A stretch of DNA of 64,000 nt from Neisseria weaveri (lineage in GTDB: Bacteria; Pseudomonadota; Gammaproteobacteria; Burkholderiales; Neisseriaceae): NCBI RefSeq assembly GCF_900638685.1, contig NZ_LR134533.1, forward strand, positions 1,488,001 to 1,552,000, given 5' to 3'. Of the stretch, positions 36,689 to 45,095 are shown piece after piece. Every line of letters starts with the position of its first letter. Within the stretch, counting starts at the first letter, position 1. The notes under the pieces were generated by a model, which searched no databases, was not told where the DNA came from, and saw nothing but the letters and a program-made list of their open reading frames with translations. The translations under genes and the position numbers were made by a program.

Positions 36689-37335
36689 TTTCCGTTGAGC
36701 ATGTGTATAAAAAATACCAAACCCGCCAGGGTTGGCGCATGGTGCTTGAAGATGTCGATTTCAAACTGGAAAAAGGTGAAAAAATCGGTATTTTAGGTAG
36801 AAACGGAGCAGGTAAATCCACGCTGATACGCCTGATCAGTGGTGTGGAACCGCCTACCGAAGGCGAGATTAAACGCACGATGAGCATCTCTTGGCCGTTG
36901 GCGTTCAGCGGGGCGTTTCAAGGTAGTCTTACCGGTATGGATAATTTGCGTTTTATCTGTCGGATTTATAACGTCGATATCGATTATGTGAAAGCGTTTA
37001 CGGAAGAGTTTTCCGAGCTGGGGCAATATCTGTATGAACCGGTAAAACGCTATTCTTCAGGTATGAAGGCGCGGCTGGCTTTTGCATTATCGCTTGCGGT
37101 GGAGTTTGACTGCTATCTGATTGATGAAGTGATTGCGGTGGGCGATTCGCGTTTTTCCGAGAAGTGCCGCTATGAGTTGTTTGAAAAGCGTAAAGACCGT
37201 TCGATAATTTTGGTGTCGCACAGCCCGAGTGCGATGAAACAATATTGCGATAATGCTATGGTGTTGGAAGCGGGCAGACTGTATAAATTCGATAGTCTGG
37301 ATGAGGCATATCAATATTATAATGCCTGTATATAA
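36685..37335 (+). CDS. ctrD: Capsule ABC exporter ATPase CtrD
   Basis: CtrD (KpsT family) hydrolyses ATP to drive capsule export. The 216-residue product shows Walker [10 protein letters not shown], the signature [15 protein letters not shown], Walker [16 protein letters not shown] and the H-loop [12 protein letters not shown]. The short length and the IDEVIAVGD form are diagnostic of polysaccharide exporters. It overlaps ctrC by four bases and ends the operon just before a paired-DUS terminator. Confidence 0.96.
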   Translation: MISVEHVYKKYQTRQGWRMVLEDVDFKLEKGEKIGILGRNGAGKSTLIRLISGVEPPTEGEIKRTMSISWPLAFSGAFQGSLTGMDNLRFICRIYNVDIDYVKAFTEEFSELGQYLYEPVKRYSSGMKARLAFALSLAVEFDCYLIDEVIAVGDSRFSEKCRYELFEKRKDRSIILVSHSPSAMKQYCDNAMVLEAGRLYKFDSLDEAYQYYNACI

Positions 37336-37352
37336 AGAGTTTGTGATTCGAG

Positions 37353-37379
37353 AGGCCGTCTGAAATTTTCAGACGGCCT
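37353..37379 (+). terminator. Paired-DUS terminator after ctrD
   Basis: AGGCCGTCTGAAA abuts TTTCAGACGGCCT, a perfect stem with no spacer to speak of, about 20 bases after the ctrD stop. Confidence 0.75.
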
Positions 37380-37539
37380 TTGTAATATGTTGGAAGTATT
37401 GGATTATTGGAAAGGCAGGGTATTTTATTTGGCTTGTTTTGCAGCTTTGTTTCATTGTAAACATGGTTGTAGAATAGCCTGTAGCAGTGAGGTTAAGCGG
37501 TTTTTTTATAATCCGGCAGCAGGATGGAAAGAAAGGCGG

Positions 37540-38391
37540 ATGATGAGCGACATTGAGCAGAGAGAAAGGCGGCACAATAGCAGGCAGCATAAGCCGCCGT
37601 TTTGGCAGGCAGATAAGCCTTATCTCCATGAACACCACATCAGTGATATCCGTTTCCGTATTTTGGGTTATTTGATGGCTTTGTTGGCCGGGACGATTAA
37701 CGCCGGCGGTTTTTTTGCGGTGGCACGTTATACGTCGCATGTAACCGGTGAATTGTCCCATGCGGCGGATATGGCTTATTTGGGTGAGTGGAAAGTGGTG
37801 GCCGTGTCGATATTGGGTGTGGTCTGCTTTGTGTTGGGGGCGGCGCATTCCAGTTGGGTGATTTTGTGGGCGAAGCGTCAGCGTTTTCGCGGCGGATTCG
37901 GATTTTCGATGTGGTTGGAAGCGGTGTATTTGTTGCTCTTTGGTTTGTGGGGTGTGATGACAATTGAGCTGGGGCAGTTTATCGTGCCGGCGGCAGCGCT
38001 TTTTTTGCTGTGTTTTATTATGGGTATGCATAATACGGTGATTACGGTTTTATCGGGCGGTGCGATCCGTTCTACGCATATGACCGGTACGGCGACGGAT
38101 TTGGGTATCGAATTGTCGAAAGTGTGGTATTACCAGAAAGACAGCAATCCGCGCTTGCCTAATGTGCAGGTAAACATTCCGAAAATCAAGCTGTTTGTCG
38201 GCTTGATGCTGGCTTTTGTGTTGGGCAGCTTTGTCGGCGCGTGGGGTTATCATACGGTGGGTCATCATTTTGCGTTGCCGGTGTCTTTGGTGTTGTTTAT
38301 GTTGGGATACGGCTCGGTGGGATATGATGTCCGCTTGCGGTTGAAGTTGAGATTGTTACACAGGCTTCGTAAGCATATCGATATAGAATGA
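37540..38391 (+). CDS. DUF1275 (YoaK) family membrane protein
   Basis: From the ATG at 37540, preceded by GAAAGG, the 283-residue product has a hydrophilic N-tail of about 40 residues and then at least six membrane segments. The block AGTINAGGFFAVARYTSHVTGELS is the DUF1275 hallmark, and FIMGMHNTVITVLSGGAIRSTHMTGTATDLG is a second conserved region. Members are presumed transporters of unknown substrate. A longer frame starts at 37387 but runs through the terminator and is Cys-rich and improbable. There is no link to the capsule genes beyond adjacency. Confidence 0.83.
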   Translation: MMSDIEQRERRHNSRQHKPPFWQADKPYLHEHHISDIRFRILGYLMALLAGTINAGGFFAVARYTSHVTGELSHAADMAYLGEWKVVAVSILGVVCFVLGAAHSSWVILWAKRQRFRGGFGFSMWLEAVYLLLFGLWGVMTIELGQFIVPAAALFLLCFIMGMHNTVITVLSGGAIRSTHMTGTATDLGIELSKVWYYQKDSNPRLPNVQVNIPKIKLFVGLMLAFVLGSFVGAWGYHTVGHHFALPVSLVLFMLGYGSVGYDVRLRLKLRLLHRLRKHIDIE

Positions 38392-38594
38392 TTGTGTGCC
38401 GAATTACAACGTAAGCGTGTTTTTGGCGGTTTATGATGGAAAAAGACGTAATTTCTGTGTAATTTCCCGTTAAGCAAACTGTGAAATACTCAAAAGCCCG
38501 TTATAGTTGTTTTACTTTCCGGCTGTCGGTGCATTGCCGAAACGGTGTAGAAACAGGCTGGAACTGCAAATAAATTGATATTGAAAGGTTTGTT

Positions 38595-39272
38595 ATGAAA
38601 TTGAAATCGTTGACTGTAGTGGGTATGTGTGCGGCTTTGGGTTTGGCAGGCTGCGTGACCAATCCTGAAACCGGTAGAAGTATGCCGAGCAAAACCGCAA
38701 TGTACGGTTTGGGCGGTGCGGCAGTGTGCGGTATCGTGGGTGCGTTGACTCACGGCAGCAAAGGTGCACGCAATTCGGCATTGGCTTGCGGTGCGGTAGG
38801 TGCCGGTGTCGGCGGTTATATGGATTACCAAGAGAAAAAATTGCGTGAAAGCTTGGCCAATACCGGCGTGGATGTTGAGCGTCAAGGTGACCAAATCAAG
38901 TTGGTGATGCCTGAAAGCGTAACTTTTGCAACCGGCAGTGCAACTTTGAGTACGGCGGCAATGGATGCCTTGAACCGTGCTTCTCAAACGCTGGTTCAAT
39001 ATCCTGATACTACTTTGACTATCGCCGGTCATACTGATAATACCGGTTCGGATGCAATCAACGAGCCGTTGTCTCAACGTCGCGCCCAATCTGTGGCCGG
39101 TTATCTGAACCAACGCGGTGTAGCCGTTGCGCGTTTGAGCACGATTGGTTACGGTTCGCGTCAGCCGGTTGCTTCTAATGCTACCGTTGAAGGTCGCGCA
39201 CAAAACCGTCGTGTGGAAATTTTGATCAATCCGGATCAAAAAGCAGTACGTGCTGCCCAACAGCAAATGTAA
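38595..39272 (+). CDS. OmpA-family peptidoglycan-associated lipoprotein
   Basis: The 225-residue product has a lipoprotein signal ending GLAGC (Cys20), a Gly/Ala-rich glycine-zipper stretch (about 40-80, YGLGGAAVCGIVG and ACGAVGAGVGGYMDY) and a C-terminal OmpA-like domain with IAGHTDNTGSDAINEPLSQRRA, which binds diaminopimelate of peptidoglycan. It resembles YiaD. It probably anchors the outer membrane to the wall or serves as a glycine-zipper outer-membrane protein. It is monocistronic and closed by a perfect paired-DUS terminator. Confidence 0.9.
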   Translation: MKLKSLTVVGMCAALGLAGCVTNPETGRSMPSKTAMYGLGGAAVCGIVGALTHGSKGARNSALACGAVGAGVGGYMDYQEKKLRESLANTGVDVERQGDQIKLVMPESVTFATGSATLSTAAMDALNRASQTLVQYPDTTLTIAGHTDNTGSDAINEPLSQRRAQSVAGYLNQRGVAVARLSTIGYGSRQPVASNATVEGRAQNRRVEILINPDQKAVRAAQQQM

Positions 39273-39292
39273 TCGTTCGATTGGTAATGCTA

Positions 39293-39325
39293 AAAAGGCC
39301 GTCTGAAATTTTCAGACGGCCTTTT
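39293..39325. terminator. Paired-DUS terminator between the OmpA-like gene and corC
   Basis: AAAAAGGCCGTCTGAAA and TTTCAGACGGCCTTTTA face each other at the convergent ends of the two genes, with A/T runs on both sides suitable for termination in both directions. Confidence 0.8.
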
Positions 39326-39350
39326 ATTTGTGAATACATTGTTGTTTCGA

Positions 39351-40181
39351 TTAATCTTTAATGCGTGTGGCCATTAAAGTATGCAGACGGCGGTTGTCGG
39401 CGCGGGCAACGGTAAATTGCAGCGGGCCGACAATAATTTTTTCGCCACGCACGGGCAGGTGGCCGATTTCCTGAATCACCAAACCGCCGATGGTGTCCAC
39501 TTCTTCGTCGCTGTACGACGTACCGAAGAATTGGTTGATGTCTTCGATTTCGGTTACGGCATTGATGCGCCAGCGTTCTGCGGAAACGGCAAAGATATTG
39601 TCGGCGCTTTCGTCTTCGTCAAATTCGTCTTCGATGTCGCCGATAATCTGCTCGATGATGTCTTCAAAGGTAACCAAACCGGAAATGCCGCCGTATTCGT
39701 CGACGACAACGGCCATGTGGATGCGTTGCTCTCGGAATTGGGTCAGCAGTGAATTGAGCGATTTGCTTTCCGGTACGAAAACGGCCGGACGCAAAACCGA
39801 TTGCAGGTTGAATTGTTCGGGGTTGATTACGTATTTGAGTAGGTCTTTCGCGTGCAAAATACCGAGTACTTCGTCTTTGTCTTCGCCGATAACGGGAAAA
39901 CGTGAGTGTGCGGTTTCGGCAACGTAGGCAATGATGCGTTCCAAACTTTCGTTGGATTTGATGACGTTCATTTGGCTGCGCGTCATCATGGCATCGCGCA
40001 CTTCCAATTCTGAAAAGTCGAGCATTTTTTCCAGCCGCGCCAGTGTTTCTCCGTCAAATACCTGCTGTTCGTGCGCTTGGCGCAGCAGGCTGACTACGTC
40101 TTCGGCGGAGTCGGGAGATTCGCCCGAAAGGCGGGAAACCAGTCGTTCGAAAAAATTGGGTTTCGACGGGGTGTCGTCCAT
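39351..40181 (-). CDS. corC: CBS-domain protein CorC
   Basis: The 276-residue protein has an N-terminal acidic segment, a pair of CBS domains (about 65-185; DAMMTRSQMNVIKSNESLERII, VLGILHAKDLLKYV, MAVVVDEYGGISGLVTFED) and a C-terminal CorC_HlyC domain ending FTVARADNRRLHTLMATRI. CorC proteins are linked to magnesium/cobalt export or homeostasis. No membrane segments are present, so it is the cytoplasmic form. It starts six bases after the ybeY stop, an order conserved in many proteobacteria. Confidence 0.92.
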   Translation of the reverse strand: MDDTPSKPNFFERLVSRLSGESPDSAEDVVSLLRQAHEQQVFDGETLARLEKMLDFSELEVRDAMMTRSQMNVIKSNESLERIIAYVAETAHSRFPVIGEDKDEVLGILHAKDLLKYVINPEQFNLQSVLRPAVFVPESKSLNSLLTQFREQRIHMAVVVDEYGGISGLVTFEDIIEQIIGDIEDEFDEDESADNIFAVSAERWRINAVTEIEDINQFFGTSYSDEEVDTIGGLVIQEIGHLPVRGEKIIVGPLQFTVARADNRRLHTLMATRIKD

Positions 40182-40187
40182 GGGTGG

Positions 40188-40700
40188 TTAATCCTCTAAA
40201 TATGGGTTTGGGTATCCTAACTGATTAAGCAGCTGGATTTCAAGTGTTTCCATTTCTTCGGCTTCGCTGTCTTCGATGTGGTCGTAACCCATCAGATGAA
40301 GCGTGCCGTGTATGGTTAAGTGGGCGAAGTGTTGGGTTGGGATTTTGCCTTGTTCTGCGGCTTCTTTGGCAACGATTTGCGGGCAAATAATCAGGTCGCC
40401 GTGGAGGCCGTCTGAAATCTGTAGGTCAAACATGGCTTCGCCTTCGTCTAAAGCAAAACTCAATACGTTGGTAGCGTAATCTTTGCCGCGGTAATCGCGG
40501 TTGTAGCTGCGTGCTTCTTCTTCGTCCAGTAACAACAGGCTGATATCAGCCCGGCGGTATGTGTTTTTCAGGGTATGCCAAATCCAGCGGTAGAAATCCT
40601 GTTCGGCAGGAATATCCGCCATACTGCTGCGGTTGTCGAAATGCAGGGAGAAGCGCTGTTTTTGCAGGGTGAGAAACGGATATTTTTTAGCAGCTTTCAT
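40188..40700 (-). CDS. ybeY: Endoribonuclease YbeY (16S rRNA maturation)
   Basis: YbeY is a zinc-dependent RNase in 16S rRNA 3'-end maturation and ribosome quality control. The 170-residue product has the invariant HGTLHLMGYDH motif (HX3HX5H) that binds zinc and the RDYRGKDYATNVLSF block. The length suits the family. An uptake sequence is in frame near 40405 (encoding ISDGL). It forms an operon with corC; phoH, its usual partner, is 5 kb away at 45 kb. Confidence 0.95.
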   Translation of the reverse strand: MKAAKKYPFLTLQKQRFSLHFDNRSSMADIPAEQDFYRWIWHTLKNTYRRADISLLLLDEEEARSYNRDYRGKDYATNVLSFALDEGEAMFDLQISDGLHGDLIICPQIVAKEAAEQGKIPTQHFAHLTIHGTLHLMGYDHIEDSEAEEMETLEIQLLNQLGYPNPYLED

Positions 40701-40752
40701 TTTTTCAGACGGCCTTTTCGGTAGGGTTTATGGTTGTGATCGGTTTTGGGGA

Positions 40753-41349
40753 TCAGCCGTCGCCGCGTTCGAGAAGCATCAGCAGCATGGCGGCGTTTAA
40801 CACCAATACGTCATCTTCCGCCGGGGCTTGGGCAGTTTTTTCCAAGCTGAATTTGCGTTCGAAGAATGAGGCGTTTTTCTTGAGGCGGTAAGTTTCGCGA
40901 CCGTCCGGCGTGGCGATGGTGTAGGACGGGTTGAGAAAGTAGCCGGTAAGCATGCCGATAAAGGGGATTTCGCCGACGATGCCGTCTACCACTGCCGTCC
41001 ACGGATTGGTTTCGTGCAGGGTATAGCGTAGGTTGCCTGCGGCATCGTTGAGACTGTAACTGGTTTTCCATAATGACTTCATGCCGCTGCGCTTGATGCT
41101 GCCTATGGTTCGGCCGGCCGCATCGCGCACGGTGTAGCCGGCGTTGAAGTCGATAATGCGGTCGGCGTCGATGGTGTAGAGTCTTTCGTTGCGGCCGGCA
41201 TTGCGGAAAATTTCGATGGATTCTTTGATTTTAAAAATCTTCTGACGCGTGTAGGCGACTTCTTCGCCTTGTGCGTTGTATACGGTGAAATCGTTGGAGG
41301 GGGTGAAGATTTTAAAGGTAAAGTTGAGGGGGAATTGAAGGTTTTGCAT
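40753..41349 (-). CDS. LURP-one-related family protein, function unknown
   Basis: From the ATG at 41349 the 198-residue product starts MQNLQFPLNFTFKIFTPSND and continues as repeated short beta strands (VYNAQGEEVAYTRQK, YTVRDAAGRTIGSIKR, YSLNDAAGNLRYTLHE, YTIATPDGRETYRLKK). This spacing fits the LURP-one/Tubby-C-like beta barrel, with a hydrophobic helix around GEIPFIGMLTGYFL. The role of bacterial members is unknown; related phospholipid scramblase-type folds bind membranes. An alternative start 14 codons upstream exists. Sequence similarity to the family is my reading and was not computed. Confidence 0.65.
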   Translation of the reverse strand: MQNLQFPLNFTFKIFTPSNDFTVYNAQGEEVAYTRQKIFKIKESIEIFRNAGRNERLYTIDADRIIDFNAGYTVRDAAGRTIGSIKRSGMKSLWKTSYSLNDAAGNLRYTLHETNPWTAVVDGIVGEIPFIGMLTGYFLNPSYTIATPDGRETYRLKKNASFFERKFSLEKTAQAPAEDDVLVLNAAMLLMLLERGDG

Positions 41350-41474
41350 GTGTTGCTTCGATAAATCAAGATGTTGCCGATTATATAGCAAATCCTTTGA
41401 TTTTTGCTATGCTCCTGCAGGATTGTCAGTCTGTGTCGGGCGGTAACGGATGGGTGGATTGCAGCTGGTTTATG

Positions 41475-41515
41475 TAAAGCGAGGCCGTCTGAAAATTTCA
41501 GACGGCCTCGCTTTA
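41475..41515 (-). terminator. Perfect 41-base palindromic DUS terminator
   Basis: Two exact 20-base arms surround a single central A. The arms include the uptake sequence plus TAAAGCG on each side. It lies just after the piuC stop codon. Confidence 0.85.
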
Positions 41516-41522
41516 TCGGCGG

Positions 41523-42203
41523 TCAGATATTAGACCATTGACGCAGCAGATTGTGATAAACACCTGTAAGCAAAACGGATTCTTCAGATTCGCCGTGTTG
41601 CGTACGCAGGGAGGTGATGGCCCGGTCCATATCGAACAGCATGGTACGTTTTTCGTCGCTGGCAACCATGGATTGTGTCCAGAAAAAGCTGGCGATGCGT
41701 TGTCCGCGGGTAACGGGGGTAACGTGGTGCAGGCTGGTGGCGGGGTAGACGATCATGTCGCCGGCTGCCAGTTTGACACTGTGGCTGCCGTAGTTGTCTT
41801 CAATCACCAGCTCGCCGCCGTCGTATTCGTCGGGGTCGTTGAGAAAAAGGGTGCTGGATACATCGGTACGTACCCATTGACCGGTGTAGGGGTCGCTGCG
41901 GATGGCATTGTCGATATGGTTGCCGAAGCTTTGGCCTTCGCGGTAGCAGTTGACCAACGGCGGAAAAATGGTGTGGGGCAGGGCGGCGGAAAAAAATTCG
42001 GTATTGCGTAAGACGGCGGCTTTTACAAGTTCGGCCATGGCTTTGCCCGCTTCGCTCATTTGTGGCAGTTGCAGGTTGTTTTTGACTTGACCGGACTGGC
42101 TGCCTGCGGTGATTTTGCCGTCACTCCATGGGGCGTCGGCCAGCAGATTTTGCGCGTAGGCCAGTTCGTCGGCGGTTAATACGTTTTCGATGTGCAGCAA
42201 CAT
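41523..42203 (-). CDS. piuC: PKHD-type Fe(II)/2-oxoglutarate hydroxylase PiuC
   Basis: The 226-residue protein has the 2-oxoglutarate dioxygenase metal triad: HxD in NHIDNAIRSD and the distal His in TSLHHVTPVTRGQRIASFFW, whose Arg binds 2-oxoglutarate. Length and the start MLLHIENVLTADELAYAQ match PiuC/YbiX. PiuC genes are usually beside a siderophore receptor, and here the receptor gene lies directly upstream in the same direction, separated by 150 bases with a hairpin. It probably modifies a siderophore or a siderophore-uptake component; the true substrate is unknown. Confidence 0.9.
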   Translation of the reverse strand: MLLHIENVLTADELAYAQNLLADAPWSDGKITAGSQSGQVKNNLQLPQMSEAGKAMAELVKAAVLRNTEFFSAALPHTIFPPLVNCYREGQSFGNHIDNAIRSDPYTGQWVRTDVSSTLFLNDPDEYDGGELVIEDNYGSHSVKLAAGDMIVYPATSLHHVTPVTRGQRIASFFWTQSMVASDEKRTMLFDMDRAITSLRTQHGESEESVLLTGVYHNLLRQWSNI

Positions 42204-42292
42204 GGGGGATCTCGTCCTTGTGGTGGTAAGTCGGTAAACTGAATATGGCCGGTATGCCGTGATATTGAGTTTAAGGGCTCTTGAGTTGGAAG

Positions 42293-42336
42293 AGGCCGTC
42301 TGAAAATTTGAGGGAATTAGGGTTTTCAGACGGCCT
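42293..42336 (-). terminator. Paired-DUS hairpin after the siderophore receptor gene
   Basis: AGGCCGTCTGAAAA and TTTTCAGACGGCCT form a stem with about a 16-base loop between the receptor stop codon and piuC. It may limit readthrough into piuC. Confidence 0.7.
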
Positions 42337-42354
42337 GATGGCTACAGGGAGCGT

Positions 42355-44535
42355 TTAGAATTTATAACCGAAAGTTGCCAATATCGTACGGCGGTCGCCC
42401 GGTACGGCTTGGCGGCGGTGGCCTGTGGTGAAGTGTTTTTTGTCAAACACATTGTTCACGTTGAGTTGAGCGCGGTATTTTCGGTTTTCGTAGCTGGTCA
42501 TGGCATCAACTGCGGTATAGGCAGGCAGTTTTTGCACAATGTCGCCTTTGCTGCTTGGATTGTGGGTATAGCGGTCGCTGATATGGCGGATACCCAAACC
42601 GGCATTGACGTTGTCGGTAATGCGGTAGTTGGTCCACAGGTTGGCGGTGAACTTGGCGGCTGCTTCGGGGAAGTGTCCGTCAAGCTGCTTGGTTTTGGGA
42701 TTGGTGGCTTTCATTTTGCCGTTGCTGGCCACGATGTTGGCGATCATGTTCAGGCGGTCGGTGATGCGGCCGGCTACTTCTACGTCTAAGCCGTACACCT
42801 TGGACCAGTCGATAAAGCCTGCATCACGGTAATATTGCTGGGTTTTTTTGGTGTGGAACAGGGCGGCGTTTACGGTTAGTGCATCGTCGAAGAAGGCGTT
42901 TTTGGTGCCAATTTCGAAAGTGCGGGTTTTTTCCGGTTCGGCAACCAGTTGAGAGTCGTCGAGACTATCGGATTGACCGGTTACGCGGTAGGCCACGGGT
43001 GTGGTGGCGGTGTTGTAGGCAGCGTAAACATTGTGGCCGGGCAGGTAATCCCAAATCAGGCTGCCACTGTATGTCCAGATATTGTCGGAACGGTCGGCAT
43101 CTTTACTGTTGACATTGGTGAGAATCGCTTTGTTTTTGGTACTGATGCGGTTGAAGCGCACGCCTGCAACGGCTTTGACTGTGGGGGTCAGTTCCATAAT
43201 GTCGTTAAGGCCGAGACCGATTGTGCGCGTCGTCAGGGTTGAGTTGTGTTTGGGGTCGCGCATTACCGTTACTTTGCCATCAGCAAATTTACCTGTTGCA
43301 ATATCGTAAGGCAGGCCTTGGTTGCTTGCGGCTTTGGCACCGTTCAGTTGGAAGGTCTGCCCTCCGGTGAAGTTTTTGCGTTTTTCCTGCGTCAGCTCCA
43401 AGCTGGCCAATAAGTCGTGTTTGATGGCGCCGGTTTCAAACTTGATGTTGAAGTCGGTTTGGTTACTCCATGTGTTTTTTTGGTATTTGATGGTTTTAAA
43501 GTCGCCGAAATTGCGGCGGATGGCGGTTTCGCTTGAGTTCCAACGCGGTGCTAAAACCAGATAGTCGTAATCGTTTTTGGCGTAGCGCAAGGTGTTGGTC
43601 AGTTTGGTTTCGTCGTTGAATTTGTGGCTCAGCTTTGCTGTGGCCGTATGGTTGCGGCGTTTTTCAAAGTCAATGTTTTTGTAGCCGAAGTTGGTATCAA
43701 TCAGGCGCAGATCCGCAGTGGCGGTTTTGTCGCCGGTTTTGCGGTAGGGAATGCCTAAGTCGGGCGTGTTGTCGGCTTTTTCGAATTTATATGCGGCTTC
43801 CAGTTGCGTATCGCCGCTCAAACCGATGGCAATGCTCGGTGCGAACCCCAGTTTTTTGGTTTCGGCCGGCTTGCGGAATGAGTCGTGTGCTTCGCCCATG
43901 GCATTGAAGCGGACGGCAATATCGTCACTGAAGGCATGGTTGAAGTCGGCTGTCAGACGGCTGTGGCTGCGGTTGCCTAAGCTGATGGCTGCTTCGCCGC
44001 CGGTTCCGATATATGGTGTTTTGCTGGCTTGGTTGATTACGCCGCCTGCCGCTCCGCGTCCGAACAGAACGGCTGCGCTGCCTTTCAATACTTCGATATG
44101 GTCGGTGTTGAATGTGTCGCTGTTAAATTCGGCTGCTGCACCTCGGATGCCGTCGTCGTAAACATCGCCGCCCGCATGCATGCCGCGGATAATCGGTACT
44201 TCCGTTTGACCGCCTTCACCTGCTTGGAAAGTAATGCCGGCATTTTTTAATGCGCCTTTCAAGTCGCTGGTGGCTTGGTCGCGCATAACTTGCTGGTTGA
44301 TAACGGTTGCGCTTTGGGGCATGTCCTGTAAGTCTTGCAGGCGCTTGCCGATGGTGGTGTTGGGGGCTTTGTAGCCGCTGCGGAGCGGCTTATTGCCTTG
44401 TACTTTGACGCTTTCTAAATCGGTTTTTTGGGTTTCGGCTAGAGCGGGGTTCATGGCTGCGGCCAGTAAGCCTACACCGAGCATCATCGAGCGGCTGCGG
44501 TTTCCTTTTAAGATGGTTGTTTTTTTATCGGACAT
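42355..44535 (-). CDS. TonB-dependent siderophore receptor
   Basis: The 726-residue outer-membrane receptor has a signal peptide (to about residue 33, NPALA), a plug domain (TTIGKRLQDLQDMPQSATVINQQVMRDQ and VLKGSAAVLFGRGAAGGVINQASKTP) and a 22-strand-type beta barrel ending NVNNVFDKKHFTTGHRRQAVPGDRRTILATFGYKF with the terminal Phe recognised by BAM. The companion PiuC gene suggests a PiuA/Fiu-type catecholate receptor. A possible Fur box lies about 260 bases upstream. The specific siderophore cannot be read from sequence. Confidence 0.92.
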   Translation of the reverse strand: MSDKKTTILKGNRSRSMMLGVGLLAAAMNPALAETQKTDLESVKVQGNKPLRSGYKAPNTTIGKRLQDLQDMPQSATVINQQVMRDQATSDLKGALKNAGITFQAGEGGQTEVPIIRGMHAGGDVYDDGIRGAAAEFNSDTFNTDHIEVLKGSAAVLFGRGAAGGVINQASKTPYIGTGGEAAISLGNRSHSRLTADFNHAFSDDIAVRFNAMGEAHDSFRKPAETKKLGFAPSIAIGLSGDTQLEAAYKFEKADNTPDLGIPYRKTGDKTATADLRLIDTNFGYKNIDFEKRRNHTATAKLSHKFNDETKLTNTLRYAKNDYDYLVLAPRWNSSETAIRRNFGDFKTIKYQKNTWSNQTDFNIKFETGAIKHDLLASLELTQEKRKNFTGGQTFQLNGAKAASNQGLPYDIATGKFADGKVTVMRDPKHNSTLTTRTIGLGLNDIMELTPTVKAVAGVRFNRISTKNKAILTNVNSKDADRSDNIWTYSGSLIWDYLPGHNVYAAYNTATTPVAYRVTGQSDSLDDSQLVAEPEKTRTFEIGTKNAFFDDALTVNAALFHTKKTQQYYRDAGFIDWSKVYGLDVEVAGRITDRLNMIANIVASNGKMKATNPKTKQLDGHFPEAAAKFTANLWTNYRITDNVNAGLGIRHISDRYTHNPSSKGDIVQKLPAYTAVDAMTSYENRKYRAQLNVNNVFDKKHFTTGHRRQAVPGDRRTILATFGYKF

Positions 44536-44651
44536 CGAAAAAACTCCTCAAGATGGTTGTTGTACGGCAATGGGACGAATGCGCCGGATTGCTGCCGTTT
44601 GGTCAGATTTATCAGATATTAATGATTTCGTGTTCTCGGCAGGTTTAAGGG

Positions 44652-44711
44652 GCAAACCGGCGGTTATCGGAGCTTACGGGCTGCTGTCGTTCACCCCTGA
44701 CGCCGGTTTGC
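44652..44711 (-). promoter_or_regulatory. Inverted repeat in the receptor leader
   Basis: GCAAACCGGCG and CGCCGGTTTGC are exact inverted copies 38 bases apart. They lie between the likely promoter and the receptor start on the transcribed leader, so they could form an mRNA structure or be an operator for a regulator. No known element was recognised. Confidence 0.4.
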
Positions 44712-44795
44712 ATAAAATTTGGCCGTCTGAAAAAGCGGCCGTTTTACCGTATTTAATTTCAAATCATTTTGAATTTTAATAATTTAAAATAAATT

Positions 44796-44814
44796 GATAA
44801 CCAAAATCATTTAT
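44796..44814 (-). promoter_or_regulatory. Possible Fur box
   Basis: GATAACCAAAATCATTTAT matches the 19-base Fur consensus at 13 positions by eye and lies in the AT-rich stretch upstream of the siderophore receptor gene, where iron repression would be expected. Confidence 0.45.
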
Positions 44815-44898
44815 ATTCTAAATTGGCTTAAAAATTTGTCAAATATGTTTACTTTTGCCCTATTTGTTTTGAATGTAAACAGAAGCTGTGAAATAGCA

Positions 44899-45009
44899 TT
44901 AATACTCTGGTAAACCGTAGGCTTCCTTGAATTTTTCAGTCAACCTGTCTGCTTGCTTTAGAGTGTGGTATGGATGTAAATGTGGAGTTGTTTTCGAAGT
45001 TGCCGCTGT
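44899..45009 (-). pseudogene. Possible 3' gene remnant
   Basis: A 36-codon open frame without a start codon ends at the TAA 44899-44901. Its last residues, ADRLTEKFKEAYGLPEY, read like a real protein C-terminus. The frame is closed upstream by a TAA at 45010-45012. The parent gene is not recognisable. Confidence 0.2.
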
Positions 45010-45042
45010 TTAAGATTGGACAATATTGGGTATTCGGTAAGA

Positions 45043-45075
45043 CTGAGGCCGTCTGAAATTTTCAGACGGCCTCAG
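45043..45075 (-). terminator. Paired-DUS terminator after phoH
   Basis: CTGAGGCCGTCTGAAA and TTTCAGACGGCCTCAG form a 16-bp stem just beyond the phoH stop. Confidence 0.75.
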
Positions 45076-45095
45076 GTTTCGATTGGTATGCATTT

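Larger units (their letters stand above)
44536..45042. other. Long region upstream of the siderophore receptor
   Basis: These 507 bases contain an 11-bp inverted repeat (44652-44662 and 44701-44711), an AT-rich stretch with a Fur-box-like site (44796-44814), and a short open frame on the minus strand (44899-45009) that may be a gene remnant. The phoH terminator begins at 45043. Confidence 0.5.

Noticed and set aside
44393..44779. A 128-codon forward frame over the siderophore receptor start and leader
   Set aside because: It is antisense to the receptor signal region and has no protein-like features.
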